A stretch of 64,000 nucleotides of DNA from Pacificitalea sp040119125 (GCA_040119125.1 JBEDTR010000011.1:124001-188000); one strand, 5' to 3'; shown: positions 48,709-58,391, counted from the first letter of the stretch. The notes: generated by a model not told the origin, from the sequence alone. Numbers and translations are program-made.

Positions 48709-49704
48709 CTAAAAGGCGCCCCGCGGGGCGCCTTCTTTTTGTGTGTCTCGGGAATGCGGGGTCAGTCTGCCTTCTCGCCCAGTTTGTCGGCCTTCTCGGC
48801 CCCGCGCGAGCCCATGGGGCGAGCCGGGCCAGTTGTCGTCGACCTTGGTTTGCGCTTCCATTTCGGAATTCAGCTCCCCGCCCATCAGCACGATATAGGC
48901 CGACAGCCACAGCCACATCAGAAGCACGATCACGCCCGCCATGCTGCCGAAGGTTTCATTGTAGCTGCCGAAATTGCCGACATAGAGCGAGAATGCGATC
49001 GAGCCCACCAGCCACAGCACGCAGGCCGCAATCGCGCCGGGGGTCAGCCAGCGCCAGCGCGCATCTTCGCGCGAGGGGCCCCAGCGATAGAGCGCAGCCA
49101 GCCCGCCCAGCGTCAGCACCGCCAGCACCAGCCAACGCGCCAGACCAAGCACCGCCGCCAGCCAATCGGGCAGGGGCAGAACGTCGAGCACGATGGGCAG
49201 CGCCAATGCGCCACCCAGACCCGCCAGCAGACCAATGATCAAGAGCAGCGTCAGGCCGAGCTTCACCGCTGTCAGTTTGACGAAACCTCGGGTTTCTTCC
49301 TCGTCGAAGGCCACGTTGAGGCCTTCCATCAGGCTGCCCATACCCTTGGACGCGGAATAGAGCGCAAGCGCCAGACCCAGCACGAAGGCAAGGCCCAGAC
49401 CGCCCTCCTGCGAGCCGGCGACGGCGACGGCCTGATCGAGAATGATCTGGGCTGCTTGCTCCGGCATCAGACTGGCAAAGGATTCGATCTGGCGGGTGAT
49501 CTCTGACGGCTCAAGCGCCAACCCGGCCAGCGCCATCAACGCGGTGATCGCGGGAAACAGCGCCATCAGACCGTAAAAGGCGACGCCAGCCGCAATCAAT
49601 CCGACATGATCGTTGCTGATCTCGTCCTTCACCCGCAGCAAGATATCCTTCCAGCCCGGTTTCGGGATTTCCTGTGGCTTTTCTGCGTGGCGTCCGCGCG
49701 ACAT
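48709..49704 (-). CDS. YihY/BrkB-family membrane protein with apparent 3' frameshift
   Basis: A 331-residue protein as read. Residues 1-290 are typical YihY: VGLIAAGVAFYGLMALFPAI, SKGMGSLMEGLNVAFDEEET, then SYNETFGSMAGVIVLLMWLW and MGGELNSEMEAQTK. After that the frame reads into the terminator hairpin. One base later, near 48,835-48,843, another frame gives TTGPARPMGSRGAEKADKLG and stops at 48,762, the kind of C-terminus expected for the family. A one-base indel or sequencing error is likely. The ATG at 49,704 follows AGGAG. Confidence 0.85.
   Translation of the reverse strand: MSRGRHAEKPQEIPKPGWKDILLRVKDEISNDHVGLIAAGVAFYGLMALFPAITALMALAGLALEPSEITRQIESFASLMPEQAAQIILDQAVAVAGSQEGGLGLAFVLGLALALYSASKGMGSLMEGLNVAFDEEETRGFVKLTAVKLGLTLLLIIGLLAGLGGALALPIVLDVLPLPDWLAAVLGLARWLVLAVLTLGGLAALYRWGPSREDARWRWLTPGAIAACVLWLVGSIAFSLYVGNFGSYNETFGSMAGVIVLLMWLWLSAYIVLMGGELNSEMEAQTKVDDNWPGSPHGLARGREGRQTGREGRLTPHSRDTQKEGAPRGAF
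48713..48740. terminator. Strong GC hairpin between nrdJ and yihY
   Basis: AAGGCGCCCC and GGGGCGCCTT flank GC (48,713-48,734), followed by CTTTTT on the plus strand. It ends nrdJ transcription. It falls inside the 3' end of the yihY reading frame as written, which is a further sign that the true yihY stop is upstream. Confidence 0.85.
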
Positions 49705-49987
49705 GGGAGGTCTCCTGCTATGAATGCGTGCCCTGACGCGCCGTTGGCGCCGGGGTCCGTGGAGACCTAACCTGCATGGGTTGAGCGAGGTTCCGCGCAT
49801 CTAGGCCGCCATATGGCCGTATCGGCCCGAACCAGCCGATGAACCGATCCATTCTTACAACACCGACACATCATCGCAGCCGGGCTGATTGATGAGAAAC
49901 GCCGTTGCAGGATAGGTGAATCATCCATTTCACCCCCCGCCGACGCCCTCGCGTCGCGATCCGATGCCAGCCGCAAGGAGCCTCCCC

Positions 49988-50836
49988 ATGACCACCCGTA
50001 TTTCGCAGTCGGCACAATCCGGCATGCTTGCCTCGGCGGCGCTTGTGCTGACGCTGACGGCGGCTCCCGCATGGGCTGGCAATGTAGACCCGGTCTTGAT
50101 CGAGCCTGCGCCGGTCACGCCTGTGGCGGCCCCCGCTGCTGCGCCGGCTCTGGTCTTCTCGCTGCGCGGCGGTGTGGCGACGTCGCCCGATTATTTCGGC
50201 TCCGACGAATATACTGTCGGCCCTGATTTCGGCTTCCGCTTCCACTCCCTGAGCTTGGGCGGGCTGGACTTTGGCAATCCCGATCCGCTGGCCACCCGTC
50301 GCGGCCTCTCGTTCCGGGGCTCGCTCCGGTATGTCGACGAAATCGACACGTCCGAATATGACGAACTCGACGGGCTCGACGATGTTGACGCCACTTATGA
50401 GCTGGGCGGCGGCGTGTCCTATGGCGGTGCCAACTACATGGTGTTCGCGGATGCCCGCTACGGGATCGGTGGGCATGAAAGCTGGGTCGCGGAACTGGGC
50501 GGCGACATCATCGCCCGCCCGACCGAAAAACTGTCGATCACCTTTGGTCCCCGGTTCCTGTGGGGTGACGACGGATATGCTGACACCTATTTCAGCGTCG
50601 ATGACGATGAGGCCGGCACGCTGGACGCCTATGACGCCGATGGCGGCCTGATCACCGCCGGGGTCGAATTGGGCGCGCGCTATCAGTTCAATCAGGACTG
50701 GGGCCTCGAAGGGGCCGTCAGCTACGATAAATTCATGAATGACGCGGCAGATAGCCCGATTGTCGAGGCTGGCAGCGATGAGCAGTGGGGCCTGCGCATT
50801 GGCTTTACCCGTCGCTTCACCATCGGCGCCTACTGA
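49988..50836 (+). CDS. MipA/OmpV-family outer membrane protein
   Basis: A 282-residue protein with signal peptide (MLASAALVLTLTAAPAWA), then a beta-barrel: GGVATSPDYFGSDEYTVGPD is the MipA start and FTRRFTIGAY the end with C-terminal aromatic residue. MipA/OmpV proteins are outer membrane barrels, some scaffolding murein enzymes. The ATG follows AAGGAG. A hairpin terminator lies 26 bases after its stop. Confidence 0.88.
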   Translation: MTTRISQSAQSGMLASAALVLTLTAAPAWAGNVDPVLIEPAPVTPVAAPAAAPALVFSLRGGVATSPDYFGSDEYTVGPDFGFRFHSLSLGGLDFGNPDPLATRRGLSFRGSLRYVDEIDTSEYDELDGLDDVDATYELGGGVSYGGANYMVFADARYGIGGHESWVAELGGDIIARPTEKLSITFGPRFLWGDDGYADTYFSVDDDEAGTLDAYDADGGLITAGVELGARYQFNQDWGLEGAVSYDKFMNDAADSPIVEAGSDEQWGLRIGFTRRFTIGAY

Positions 50837-50862
50837 TAAAAACGCAGACTTGATCGACACGA

Positions 50863-50890
50863 CAGGCGCCTTCGGGCGCCTGTTGCATTT
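50863..50890 (+). terminator. Terminator after mipA
   Basis: CAGGCGCC and GGCGCCTG around a TTCG loop (50,863-50,882), followed by TTGCATTTT. Confidence 0.82.
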
Positions 50891-51078
50891 TCGGGGTCGA
50901 AAAATTGCAATCGGAGCGGTGGAAAATCATTTTTCCATCAAGTGATTATCCTATTTTGAAACCGGTTCCCGCCTCCCGTGAAAATTGTTTTGGGAACTGA
51001 CCGGGGGCGGATTGGCTTGCTCTGTCATACGGACCGCGCAGCACAGCGCGGTCTGAGCAACTTTCGCAGGAGGAAGTC

Positions 51079-52185
51079 ATGAAACGTATTCTGACCACCA
51101 GCGCCATCGTGGCGCTCATGTCCGGCCCGGTATTCGCCGAAGCACATATGCAAGAGGGCGAAGCAGACGCCAAAGTTCAAGCAACCGGCAGCGCATCCTA
51201 TGGCGATTTCGCCAGCAATCAGGGCCTTGAGGGCTACCGCGCGACCGATTTCATCGGCAAGACCATCTATATCCCCGAAGCTGACGCAGAAGGCGGCAGC
51301 GAAGGTGAGTTGACCGATCCTTCCGAGAATTGGGAAAGCGTGGGCGACATCGGCGACATCATCCTGTCCGCTGACGGCCAGATCAAAAACGTGATCGCCG
51401 ATATCGGCGGCTTCCTCGGCATGGGCGAGCGTCAGGTGGCGATCTCCATGGATGAGCTGGATTTCCAAGCCGATGGCGACGATCAGGACGATTTCTTCCT
51501 CGTCTATAACGGCGACCGTTCGATCCTCGAAGAGGCTGACGAGTTCGCTTGGGGCGAAGGCATGGAGTCCGAGGACACCGCCAATTCCGACCAGCAGGTC
51601 GCCGCAGGCACCGTGGCAAACGACGTCGAAGCCAACACTGAGGAAATGGCGGCAGATGCTGAAGTCATGACCGAAGAAGCTGGTGACGAAGTCGCCGAAG
51701 CTGCGGGCGAAGTCGAAGAAAACACCGAAGAAATGGCAGCCGAAGCCGAAGCCGAGCTGGACGGTGAAACCGACGGCGTCGTGGCTGACGCAGATGCCAC
51801 AGCCAACACCGAGACCGACGCGGCTGTCCCCGCGACCGGAACGACCGGCATGGCAGCAACCGATCCCGTCAATGCAGAAATGCAGATGGTTCCGGTGCAG
51901 GTATCCTCCGTTTCGACCGACGATCTGATCGGTGTCTCCGTGGTCGGCAATGACGACCAGCGCATCGGTGAAATCGGTGAACTGATTGTGGCCGATGACG
52001 GCACCATCAACGAAGCCATCATCGATGTGGGCGGCTTCCTCGGCATTGGCGAGAAGCCTGTCGCTGTGTCCTTCGAGGAAATCGAACTGATGCGCGAAGG
52101 CGAAGGCGGTCCGCTGACCGCACGCGTCAATGCGACCGAAGACGAACTGGAAGGCATGAATGCCTACGAAGAAAACGACGGCTAA
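51079..52185 (+). CDS. Exported protein with two PRC-barrel domains
   Basis: A 368-residue protein. The signal peptide (MKRILTTSAIVALMSGPVFA) is followed by PRC-barrel-like domains around residues 45-155 and 275-360; both contain IxNVIADIGGFLGMGE or the equivalent NEAIIDVGGFLGIGEKPVA. An acidic Ala/Glu linker (residues about 165-265) separates them. Probably periplasmic; function unknown, perhaps stress or surface related. AGGAGG precedes the ATG. Confidence 0.85.
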   Translation: MKRILTTSAIVALMSGPVFAEAHMQEGEADAKVQATGSASYGDFASNQGLEGYRATDFIGKTIYIPEADAEGGSEGELTDPSENWESVGDIGDIILSADGQIKNVIADIGGFLGMGERQVAISMDELDFQADGDDQDDFFLVYNGDRSILEEADEFAWGEGMESEDTANSDQQVAAGTVANDVEANTEEMAADAEVMTEEAGDEVAEAAGEVEENTEEMAAEAEAELDGETDGVVADADATANTETDAAVPATGTTGMAATDPVNAEMQMVPVQVSSVSTDDLIGVSVVGNDDQRIGEIGELIVADDGTINEAIIDVGGFLGIGEKPVAVSFEEIELMREGEGGPLTARVNATEDELEGMNAYEENDG

Positions 52186-52214
52186 CGCCTGAGCGTTTAC
52201 CAGTCAGAGTGAGG

Positions 52215-52243
52215 AAAGGGCCGGTTTACACCGGCCCTTTTTT
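52215..52243 (+). terminator. Terminator after the PRC-barrel gene
   Basis: AAAGGGCCGG and CCGGCCCTTT around TTTACA, followed by TTT. Confidence 0.88.
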
Positions 52244-52369
52244 CGTGGAACCCTGCCTTTCATGCTGCGTTGCGGCACAGGGAGGACAAATCGACCCCGG
52301 CGGTGCCGGGCGGTGTTGCCGTGTCCCTGCAATACCGCCGCGTCCCTAGCCGGTTACAGGGGACATGCG

Positions 52370-53524
52370 ATGGAAATGGACGACATTGCCAGCCCGCTCG
52401 ACGTGGTGAGCGGAGTTTTCGACCACATCCCGAATGAGATCGAAGCCTTGGCGCTGCTTTGCGGCAGTATCGCGATTTTCCTGCTGTTCCATGGGTTTGC
52501 CTTCGCGCTTGCGCTGCGAATGAGCTCGGACAAACACCTGATCCTGCAATCGCTGATCCGGCGCGCGCGGCGTCCGATGCGACTGGCCTTTGTGCTGGCG
52601 TCCTTGGTCATCACGCTGCCCTATCTGAATTTGCCCTATGGCTGGGAACGGATATTGGCGCAGACGGCGCAGGTGATCATGATCGTGATCATCGGGTGGA
52701 CGGCCTATATCCTTGTTAATCACTTCACCGACCGCTCCATCCTGCGTCATCGCATGGATGAGGAGCCGGGGCTGGAGACGCGGAAATATGTGACGCAGGT
52801 CAAGGTTCTGCGCCGTATCAGCAATATCGTGTTAATCCTGCTGACCTTCATCGCAGTGCTGCTGACCTTTGACGGGGTGCAGGAATATGGCGCCAGCCTG
52901 CTGGCCTCGGCGGGGGCTGCCGGTCTGGTGCTGGGCTTGGCCGCGCGGCCTGTTCTGGCCAATGTCATCGCGGGCATCCAGATCGCGCTAACGCAGCCGA
53001 TCCGCATCGAGGATGTGGTGATCGTCGAGGGTGAATGGGGCTGGATCGAGGAGATATATTCGACATATGTCGTCGTGCGCATCTGGGACTGGCGGCGGCT
53101 TGTCGTGCCGATTTCCTACTTCATCGAGAAGCCGTTTCAGAACTGGACGCGCGAAGGCTCATCAATCATCGGCGACGTAACATGGGAAGTTGATTACACA
53201 ATTCCGGTGGGCGAAGTCCGTGCGCGTCTGATCGAAGCAGTCAAGGAAAGCAAATATTGGGACGGGCAGGTGGTCAACCTTCAGGTCGTGGGCTGCGATA
53301 AGGACACCATGACGCTGCGCGGCCTGATGTCGGCCCGCAATGCGCCGCAGACATGGGAATTGCGCTGCGAGATCCGCGAGAAAATGCTCGATTGGTTGCA
53401 GCAGGAGCATCTCGACAAGATGCCGCGCCTGCGGGGCGAACTGGTGATGGCCGGAGGGTCTGTTGCGGTCGATCACAGCGCCGCTGCGCGTCCGGGGCCA
53501 AATGCGCCCCGTCCGGCGGAGTGA
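52370..53524 (+). CDS. MscS-family mechanosensitive channel
   Basis: A 384-residue protein. Membrane segments lie near residues 25-48, 70-90, 98-120 and 155-195. The pore and beta domain follows with LVLGLAARPVLANVIAGIQI, then PIRIEDVVIVEGEWGWIEEI and a VPISYFIEKPFQNWTR stretch. It would open under hypo-osmotic stress. The start at 52,370 has AGGGGA upstream; the open frame extends further with atypical residues. Confidence 0.9.
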   Translation: MEMDDIASPLDVVSGVFDHIPNEIEALALLCGSIAIFLLFHGFAFALALRMSSDKHLILQSLIRRARRPMRLAFVLASLVITLPYLNLPYGWERILAQTAQVIMIVIIGWTAYILVNHFTDRSILRHRMDEEPGLETRKYVTQVKVLRRISNIVLILLTFIAVLLTFDGVQEYGASLLASAGAAGLVLGLAARPVLANVIAGIQIALTQPIRIEDVVIVEGEWGWIEEIYSTYVVVRIWDWRRLVVPISYFIEKPFQNWTREGSSIIGDVTWEVDYTIPVGEVRARLIEAVKESKYWDGQVVNLQVVGCDKDTMTLRGLMSARNAPQTWELRCEIREKMLDWLQQEHLDKMPRLRGELVMAGGSVAVDHSAAARPGPNAPRPAE

Positions 53525-53527
53525 CGG

Positions 53528-53752
53528 TCAGAACCAGCCTTTGATCCGCGTGGTATCGAGCGGGTCGAAACCGGCGGTCAGGTCGGCCGCAGGGATCGTG
53601 AAGGCGCAGACCTGAATGCCGTCGACTTCGGCCATGTCGCATTCCATGGGCGCGGGGGCGTCGATCATCACGGCGCAGGCCAGCAGCGCGACGCCGAGTT
53701 TCGGCAGATGCGCCAGCAGTGTGCTGTGAGAGGGGCGTTTTGACAGGATCAT
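53528..53752 (-). CDS. Small exported or membrane protein
   Basis: A 74-residue protein with a hydrophobic segment (LGVALLACAVMIDA) after a positively charged N-terminus, then a strand-rich tail with two Cys. Convergent with the MscS gene, with two bases between stops. No family recognised. Confidence 0.55.
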   Translation of the reverse strand: MILSKRPSHSTLLAHLPKLGVALLACAVMIDAPAPMECDMAEVDGIQVCAFTIPAADLTAGFDPLDTTRIKGWF

Positions 53753-53842
53753 GCCTCACATACGCGTGAGCGAGCGTAATGTTCCCTCCGGTGCAGCGGA
53801 AATTTCGGCGCGACGTGACCTAGGGCCGCGCCGCGCGCGTTC

Positions 53843-56242
53843 TTATTCCGCAGCTTCCGCGAATGACCCACTTTCCACGAAGCGGCGAAGCTTCTCGTCG
53901 CGCATCTGATAGGCGATCGCGCGGCGGCAGGTTTCATGACAGGCACGCACCAGCGCCGAGAGTTCCGCGTCCTGCATCCAATCGTCGATCAGCGCCTGCG
54001 CGCCATCGCTGCGGATGCTATCGTCGTGATGGGTGTTGATGTCGAACTTGTCCCAGTAATCCGTGTCGATCCGGTCTTTGTTCTTGGAATTGGCCGTGCC
54101 GCGCAGACGCTTGAGCAGGAATTCCTCGCGGCTTTTGACGGCGTAATGGTTCACCTGTGCCAGATCGTAGCCGACCATATCGGCGTTGGAGCGCCATCCC
54201 TTTTTGTAGAAGTGATCGCCCGTGTCGCGGCCCGATCCATTGACCCAGCGCGCCATGCCGAGCTCCAATACGCGGTCCTTGAAAAACCGGGGCCGGTGCA
54301 CGGCGAAATAGTCAAAGGTCGTGGGCCGGAACAGGGTCTTAAAGCCCCAGACCAGCCCGTTTTCGGGGGTGTCGTGATCGGAGCCACGGGTAAAGCGGCG
54401 GGTGACGAAACCCTCGCGCATATGTGCCTCGCCGGACGATCCCATCAACCGCCAGTTGACAGAAATCGCGTCCGGCGCATCACAGGCCGCGATCAGCGCG
54501 TCGACGGAGCCGTCGCCGCATTTCACGTTCAGGAATTCATCCGCGTCGATCACCATCGCCCATTCGGCATGGGTGGCGGTGGGCACGCGGCGGGCGCGGC
54601 TATAGGCGGCGCGCTGTGGGTCCATGCGCTCCCCCAGCGGATTGTCCGAATGCTGCACGATCCCCATCTGATCCAGCCGGTTGAGGATCAGGTTGGAGCC
54701 ATCCGAGCAGTCGTTCGAGAACAGCACGAAATCATCGAAACCGATGGATTTGTGATAGGCGACCCATTCCAGGATATAGGGGCCTTCGTTCTTCATCGTC
54801 GAAATCACCACCTTGCGTCCGTTCGACGGGCGGCGGGGCGCGCAGTAGCGGGGCAGGGTCAGCCGTTCGGGCGGATCAGGCTGGATCGCGTCGGATGATG
54901 CGCCACTGGCGGACTTTTTTCCGGCGTCATCCTCGACCACCTCGCCGCGTGCGCGCCGGGCTTGGCGCTCATCGCGCTTGGCCAATTCGGCCTCTGCCTC
55001 GGCCAGCCGGTCCGCGACCCCGGCAATCGCCTGGGTTTCGCTTTCCTTCACATCCGGGGCGGCCTCGACATTGCCATCGGCGGCGGCGCGTAGGGCGGCG
55101 CGGGTGGCGGATTTGCGCGCGGTCTGGCTGCGGGCGATCATCAGGGCGATGGCGCGATCCGATACGCCACTGTCGCGCATCTGCTGGACCTTTTCCTGCC
55201 ACGCACGGGGCAGGTGCTGGGTGAACAGCACCTCGTCCAGCCGGTCCATCGGCACGTCGCTGGCCTGCTTCAGCTCGCTCAGCCACGCGTCATATTCGCC
55301 GGTGGTGCGCAGCGCCGCGACCCGTCCCGCGTGATATTCCAGCGCTTGCCGTTGCAGAGTGGCGAGGGTTTCATCCTCCAGCAGATCGGTCATCATGCGG
55401 CGGGTGGCGCGGGCGTGGCGGGTGGCATTGCTGACCTCGACCTCATTGCGGTCAAAGATCGAGAAATACGCGCCGTTATACTTATCCGTCTTATTGTTGA
55501 CGTTGCCCCGCATTCGCCGCAGCAGATAGGCCTCATAGCTTTTGACGGCGTAATGGTTCATCTCGACCAGATCATAGCCCAGCGTCGGCTTGGTCGAGCG
55601 CCAGCCGGACAGCGCAAAATCGTCGGGCATCGGCTGACCGGAGCCGTTGATCCAGTTCTGCGCCAGCATCTGCTGCGCCATGGCGGGGTCTTGCTTGGAT
55701 TTCTTGATGTGGGGGCGGTGAATGCCGAGCTTCATATTGGGGTAGGGGCGGAAGATGGTTTTGACGCCCCAGCCCTTTTTGAAGTCATCCGGCGCGGCAT
55801 GGGTGTAGCTTTCGATGACGAGGCCGGGATTCCAATCAGTGATCCCGTTCGAGCCGAAAAACCGCCAGGTGATCGCCATCGCATCGGTGCCATCGGGCAT
55901 TTCGGCAACCAGATCCGCGATATCGCCGCGCCCGGTCTTGATCGACAGGAATTCATCCGCATCCATCGTCAGGATCCAGTCGCTGTCGGTGACCTGCGGG
56001 TTCTTGGTCGCCAGCGACAGGGCGTTGGGCTGCGGTTTCTTGCCCTCCGGCACGTCGTTGCGGAAGTGATGGACGAGGCCCAACTGTTCCAGCCGGATCA
56101 GCATCGCATCGGTGCCGTCATTGCAGTCATTGGTATAGACGCAGATGTTGTCGAAGCCGATATGCCGGTGATAGCAGACCCATTCCAGCAGCGAATGGCC
56201 TTCGTCCTTCATCATCGACAGGATCGTGTATGTCGCACTCAT
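53843..56242 (-). CDS. Tandem-duplicated glycosyltransferase family 2-type protein
   Basis: A 799-residue protein with two homologous glycosyltransferase domains. Domain one starts SMMKDEGHSLLEWVCYHRHIG and contains ILTMDADEFL; domain two (from about residue 475) starts STMKNEGPYILEWVAYHKSIG and contains MVIDADEFLN. The DADEF motifs are the DxD-type metal/sugar nucleotide sites. An Ala/Arg-rich helical region (about 350-465) joins them. Both halves share ENGLVWGFKTLFRP-type and DYFAVHRP-type ends. Probable role: surface polysaccharide or protein glycosylation. Confidence 0.85.
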   Translation of the reverse strand: MSATYTILSMMKDEGHSLLEWVCYHRHIGFDNICVYTNDCNDGTDAMLIRLEQLGLVHHFRNDVPEGKKPQPNALSLATKNPQVTDSDWILTMDADEFLSIKTGRGDIADLVAEMPDGTDAMAITWRFFGSNGITDWNPGLVIESYTHAAPDDFKKGWGVKTIFRPYPNMKLGIHRPHIKKSKQDPAMAQQMLAQNWINGSGQPMPDDFALSGWRSTKPTLGYDLVEMNHYAVKSYEAYLLRRMRGNVNNKTDKYNGAYFSIFDRNEVEVSNATRHARATRRMMTDLLEDETLATLQRQALEYHAGRVAALRTTGEYDAWLSELKQASDVPMDRLDEVLFTQHLPRAWQEKVQQMRDSGVSDRAIALMIARSQTARKSATRAALRAAADGNVEAAPDVKESETQAIAGVADRLAEAEAELAKRDERQARRARGEVVEDDAGKKSASGASSDAIQPDPPERLTLPRYCAPRRPSNGRKVVISTMKNEGPYILEWVAYHKSIGFDDFVLFSNDCSDGSNLILNRLDQMGIVQHSDNPLGERMDPQRAAYSRARRVPTATHAEWAMVIDADEFLNVKCGDGSVDALIAACDAPDAISVNWRLMGSSGEAHMREGFVTRRFTRGSDHDTPENGLVWGFKTLFRPTTFDYFAVHRPRFFKDRVLELGMARWVNGSGRDTGDHFYKKGWRSNADMVGYDLAQVNHYAVKSREEFLLKRLRGTANSKNKDRIDTDYWDKFDINTHHDDSIRSDGAQALIDDWMQDAELSALVRACHETCRRAIAYQMRDEKLRRFVESGSFAEAAE

Positions 56243-56547
56243 CGCGTGTGTCATCCTTTGGTCGTGGCTCGGGCCCGGGCGCCGCTTGCGGGCCGGATCC
56301 TGACTTTCAGTGCGGCGCGACCACGCGTGGCGGGCGCGCTCAGATGCGGTGCCTGTTACCTAATCCGAAGCATTTGCGACTTTCGCGGCAGCGCAGCGGC
56401 AACATTGTGAAACCTGCGCTTTTTAACGCCGATCATCCCCCGGTTTGCGGTGCCCCTGGGGAATACGGCTTGACGCTTGGGGGCCACGGGCACAGATATT
56501 GCCCAAGCGATCACGCTTATGCGACACAATGACAAGAGGTTTTTCCA

Positions 56548-57150
56548 ATGGCTTTCGAACTTCCCGATCTTCCCTATGCCCACGATGCGCTGGCCGAGTT
56601 CGGCATGTCGAAGGAGACGCTGGAATACCACCACGACATCCACCACAAGGCTTATGTCGACAATGGCAACAAGGCCATCGCCGGCACTGAGTGGGAAAAC
56701 AAGTCGGTCGAAGAGATCATCAAGGGCACCTATGACGCCAATGCCGTCGCCCAGAATGGCATCTTCAACAACGCCTCGCAGTTCTGGAACCACAACCAGT
56801 TCTGGGAAATGATGGGCCCGGGCGCCGCCAAGAACATGCCGTCCGAGCTGGAAAAAGCGCTGACCGACAGCTTCGGCTCCGTCGACAAGTTCAAAGAAGA
56901 GTTCTCTGCCGCTGGCGCAGGTCAGTTCGGCTCCGGCTGGGCATGGCTGGTCAAGGACACCGATGGCGGCCTGAAGGTCACCAAGACCGAGAATGGCGTG
57001 AACCCGCTGTGCTTTGGTCAGACCGCGCTGCTGGGCTGTGACGTGTGGGAGCATTCCTACTACATCGACTTCCGCAACAAGCGTCCCGCCTATCTGACGA
57101 ACTTCCTCGACAATCTCGTGAACTGGGAAAACGTCGCTTCGCGCATGTAA
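56548..57150 (+). CDS. sodB: Iron superoxide dismutase
   Basis: A 200-residue Fe/Mn-type dismutase: ETLEYHHDIHHKAYVDN, FNNASQFWNHNQFWEMM, FGSGWAWLVKD and CDVWEHSYYIDFRN carry the three His and one Asp ligands. Gln before FWNH favours the iron form. It removes superoxide in the cytoplasm. Followed by a terminator. Confidence 0.93.
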   Translation: MAFELPDLPYAHDALAEFGMSKETLEYHHDIHHKAYVDNGNKAIAGTEWENKSVEEIIKGTYDANAVAQNGIFNNASQFWNHNQFWEMMGPGAAKNMPSELEKALTDSFGSVDKFKEEFSAAGAGQFGSGWAWLVKDTDGGLKVTKTENGVNPLCFGQTALLGCDVWEHSYYIDFRNKRPAYLTNFLDNLVNWENVASRM

Positions 57151-57176
57151 TTCGCGCCGCGACCGTTTCGTGACCC

Positions 57177-57209
57177 GACCCGCCGGTGCGCCCGGCGGGT
57201 CGTTTTCGT
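57177..57209 (+). terminator. Terminator after sodB
   Basis: GACCCGCCGG and CCGGCGGGTC around a five-base loop, followed by GTTTTCGTTT. Confidence 0.85.
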
Positions 57210-57259
57210 TTATTCAAACGGGCGCATAGCCGCCCGCAAGCCAGCCAAGGGGTCGTCCC

Positions 57260-57559
57260 ATGATCCGACATATCGTGTTTTTCAGCGTGAAGCCGGGCGA
57301 GGATGCCGAGGCCGTGCATGACGGCCTGTCGCTGCTGACCCGCAATCCGCATTGCCTGCGGCTGGAGATCGGTCGCAACGCAAAGACCGACGCCATCGCC
57401 GGGGGCGAGGGGCCGGATTTCGTTGTTTATGGCGAGTTTCGCGATGAGGCGCAGCTGGCCGCCTATAAGGCGCATCCCCTCTATCAGCAGTCCATCGAGG
57501 TCGTGCGCCCGCTGCGTGACATGCGGATTGCCGCCGATTTCGTCAGCCCCACGACCTGA
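57260..57559 (+). CDS. Dabb-family (stress-responsive A/B barrel) protein
   Basis: A 99-residue protein: MIRHIVFFSVKPGEDAEAV and the end DEAQLAAYKAHPLYQQSIEV are characteristic of Dabb ferredoxin-fold dimers. Function is not defined; it lies downstream of sodB behind its terminator. Confidence 0.85.
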   Translation: MIRHIVFFSVKPGEDAEAVHDGLSLLTRNPHCLRLEIGRNAKTDAIAGGEGPDFVVYGEFRDEAQLAAYKAHPLYQQSIEVVRPLRDMRIAADFVSPTT

Positions 57560-57660
57560 GCGCCCGGCACATCACGCGGTTGCGTTCCACGCTGTGTCAC
57601 GCGCAGGAACCGCGCTTCGCCACATGCGTTTTCCTTCCATAACCAGGAAGGAGATCCGAC

Positions 57661-57864
57661 ATGGCCGAGCGTAGCAGATCCAAGGATGGACATAGCGAGA
57701 CGAAAGACCTGTTCGGGGCTGAGGGCGAGATTTCCCATCAGGGCCGCGCGGGTGGCGATCCCGCGAAAAAGGTCGCAACGCGCGATGAGGAAAAGCGCGC
57801 CACGGAACGCCCCGCAGGCGCGACCCGCGTTACGAAATCCGACGAAAAGGAGGATGGTCAATGA
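57661..57864 (+). CDS. Small charged protein upstream of host-attachment gene
   Basis: A 67-residue hydrophilic, probably disordered protein (KDGHSETKDLFGAEGEISHQ, then a basic-acidic tail). AGGAG lies upstream. Its stop overlaps the next start, so the two are co-translated. Confidence 0.6.
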   Translation: MAERSRSKDGHSETKDLFGAEGEISHQGRAGGDPAKKVATRDEEKRATERPAGATRVTKSDEKEDGQ

Positions 57865-58316
57865 CGTTGCTCAAGCAACATACATGGGTTTTGGTCGCGG
57901 ATAGCGAAAAGGCTCTGTTTTTGGAAAACACCGGCGACAGCGATCACCCCAACCTGCAGGTCCGGCGCAAGGACGAGCAGGAGAACCCCTCGGATCGGGA
58001 GCAAGGCGCCAACCGGCCCGGTCGGATGAACGACAATGGCACCGGCCAGCGATCTGCCTTTGACGACACCGATTGGCACGAATTGCAGAAAGAGCGGTTC
58101 GCGGATGATTTGGCCGATATCATGTACAAAATGGCGCATAAGCACCGTTTTGAGCGCATCGTTCTGGTTGCTTCGCCGCAGGTTCTGGGCGCGTTGCGCG
58201 ACAAGATCCACAAGGAGGTCGCGGACCGCGTTGTAGGTGAGATCGCAAAGACCCTGACCAATCATCCGCTCAATGAGGTCGAGAAGCTTGTGAAGTCCGA
58301 ATTGGCTGCCGCCTGA
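57861..58316 (+). CDS. Host-attachment (baeRF-like) protein
   Basis: A 151-residue protein: TWVLVADSEKALFLENTGD near the start, FADDLADIMYKMAHKHRFERI and IVLVASPQVLGALRDKI are typical of the family called protein required for attachment to host cells, related to archaeal release factor-like (baeRF) proteins. The role in free-living bacteria is unclear, possibly stress or translation. Confidence 0.85.
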   Translation: MTLLKQHTWVLVADSEKALFLENTGDSDHPNLQVRRKDEQENPSDREQGANRPGRMNDNGTGQRSAFDDTDWHELQKERFADDLADIMYKMAHKHRFERIVLVASPQVLGALRDKIHKEVADRVVGEIAKTLTNHPLNEVEKLVKSELAAA

Positions 58317-58357
58317 GCGACGGCGCAGGCCGTGTGACGGTTCTGCCATGAGGATAA

Positions 58358-58391
58358 GCCGGGGTGTCCGCCGCAGGATGGTCACCCCGGC
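58358..58391. terminator. Stem-loop between convergent genes
   Basis: GCCGGGGTG (58,358-58,366) and CACCCCGGC (58,383-58,391) form a perfect 9-bp stem with a 16-base loop and no T-run. Confidence 0.55.

Noticed and set aside
53936..56410. Long plus-strand open frames opposite the glycosyltransferase
   Set aside because: Antisense shadows of a gene with clear duplicated glycosyltransferase domains.
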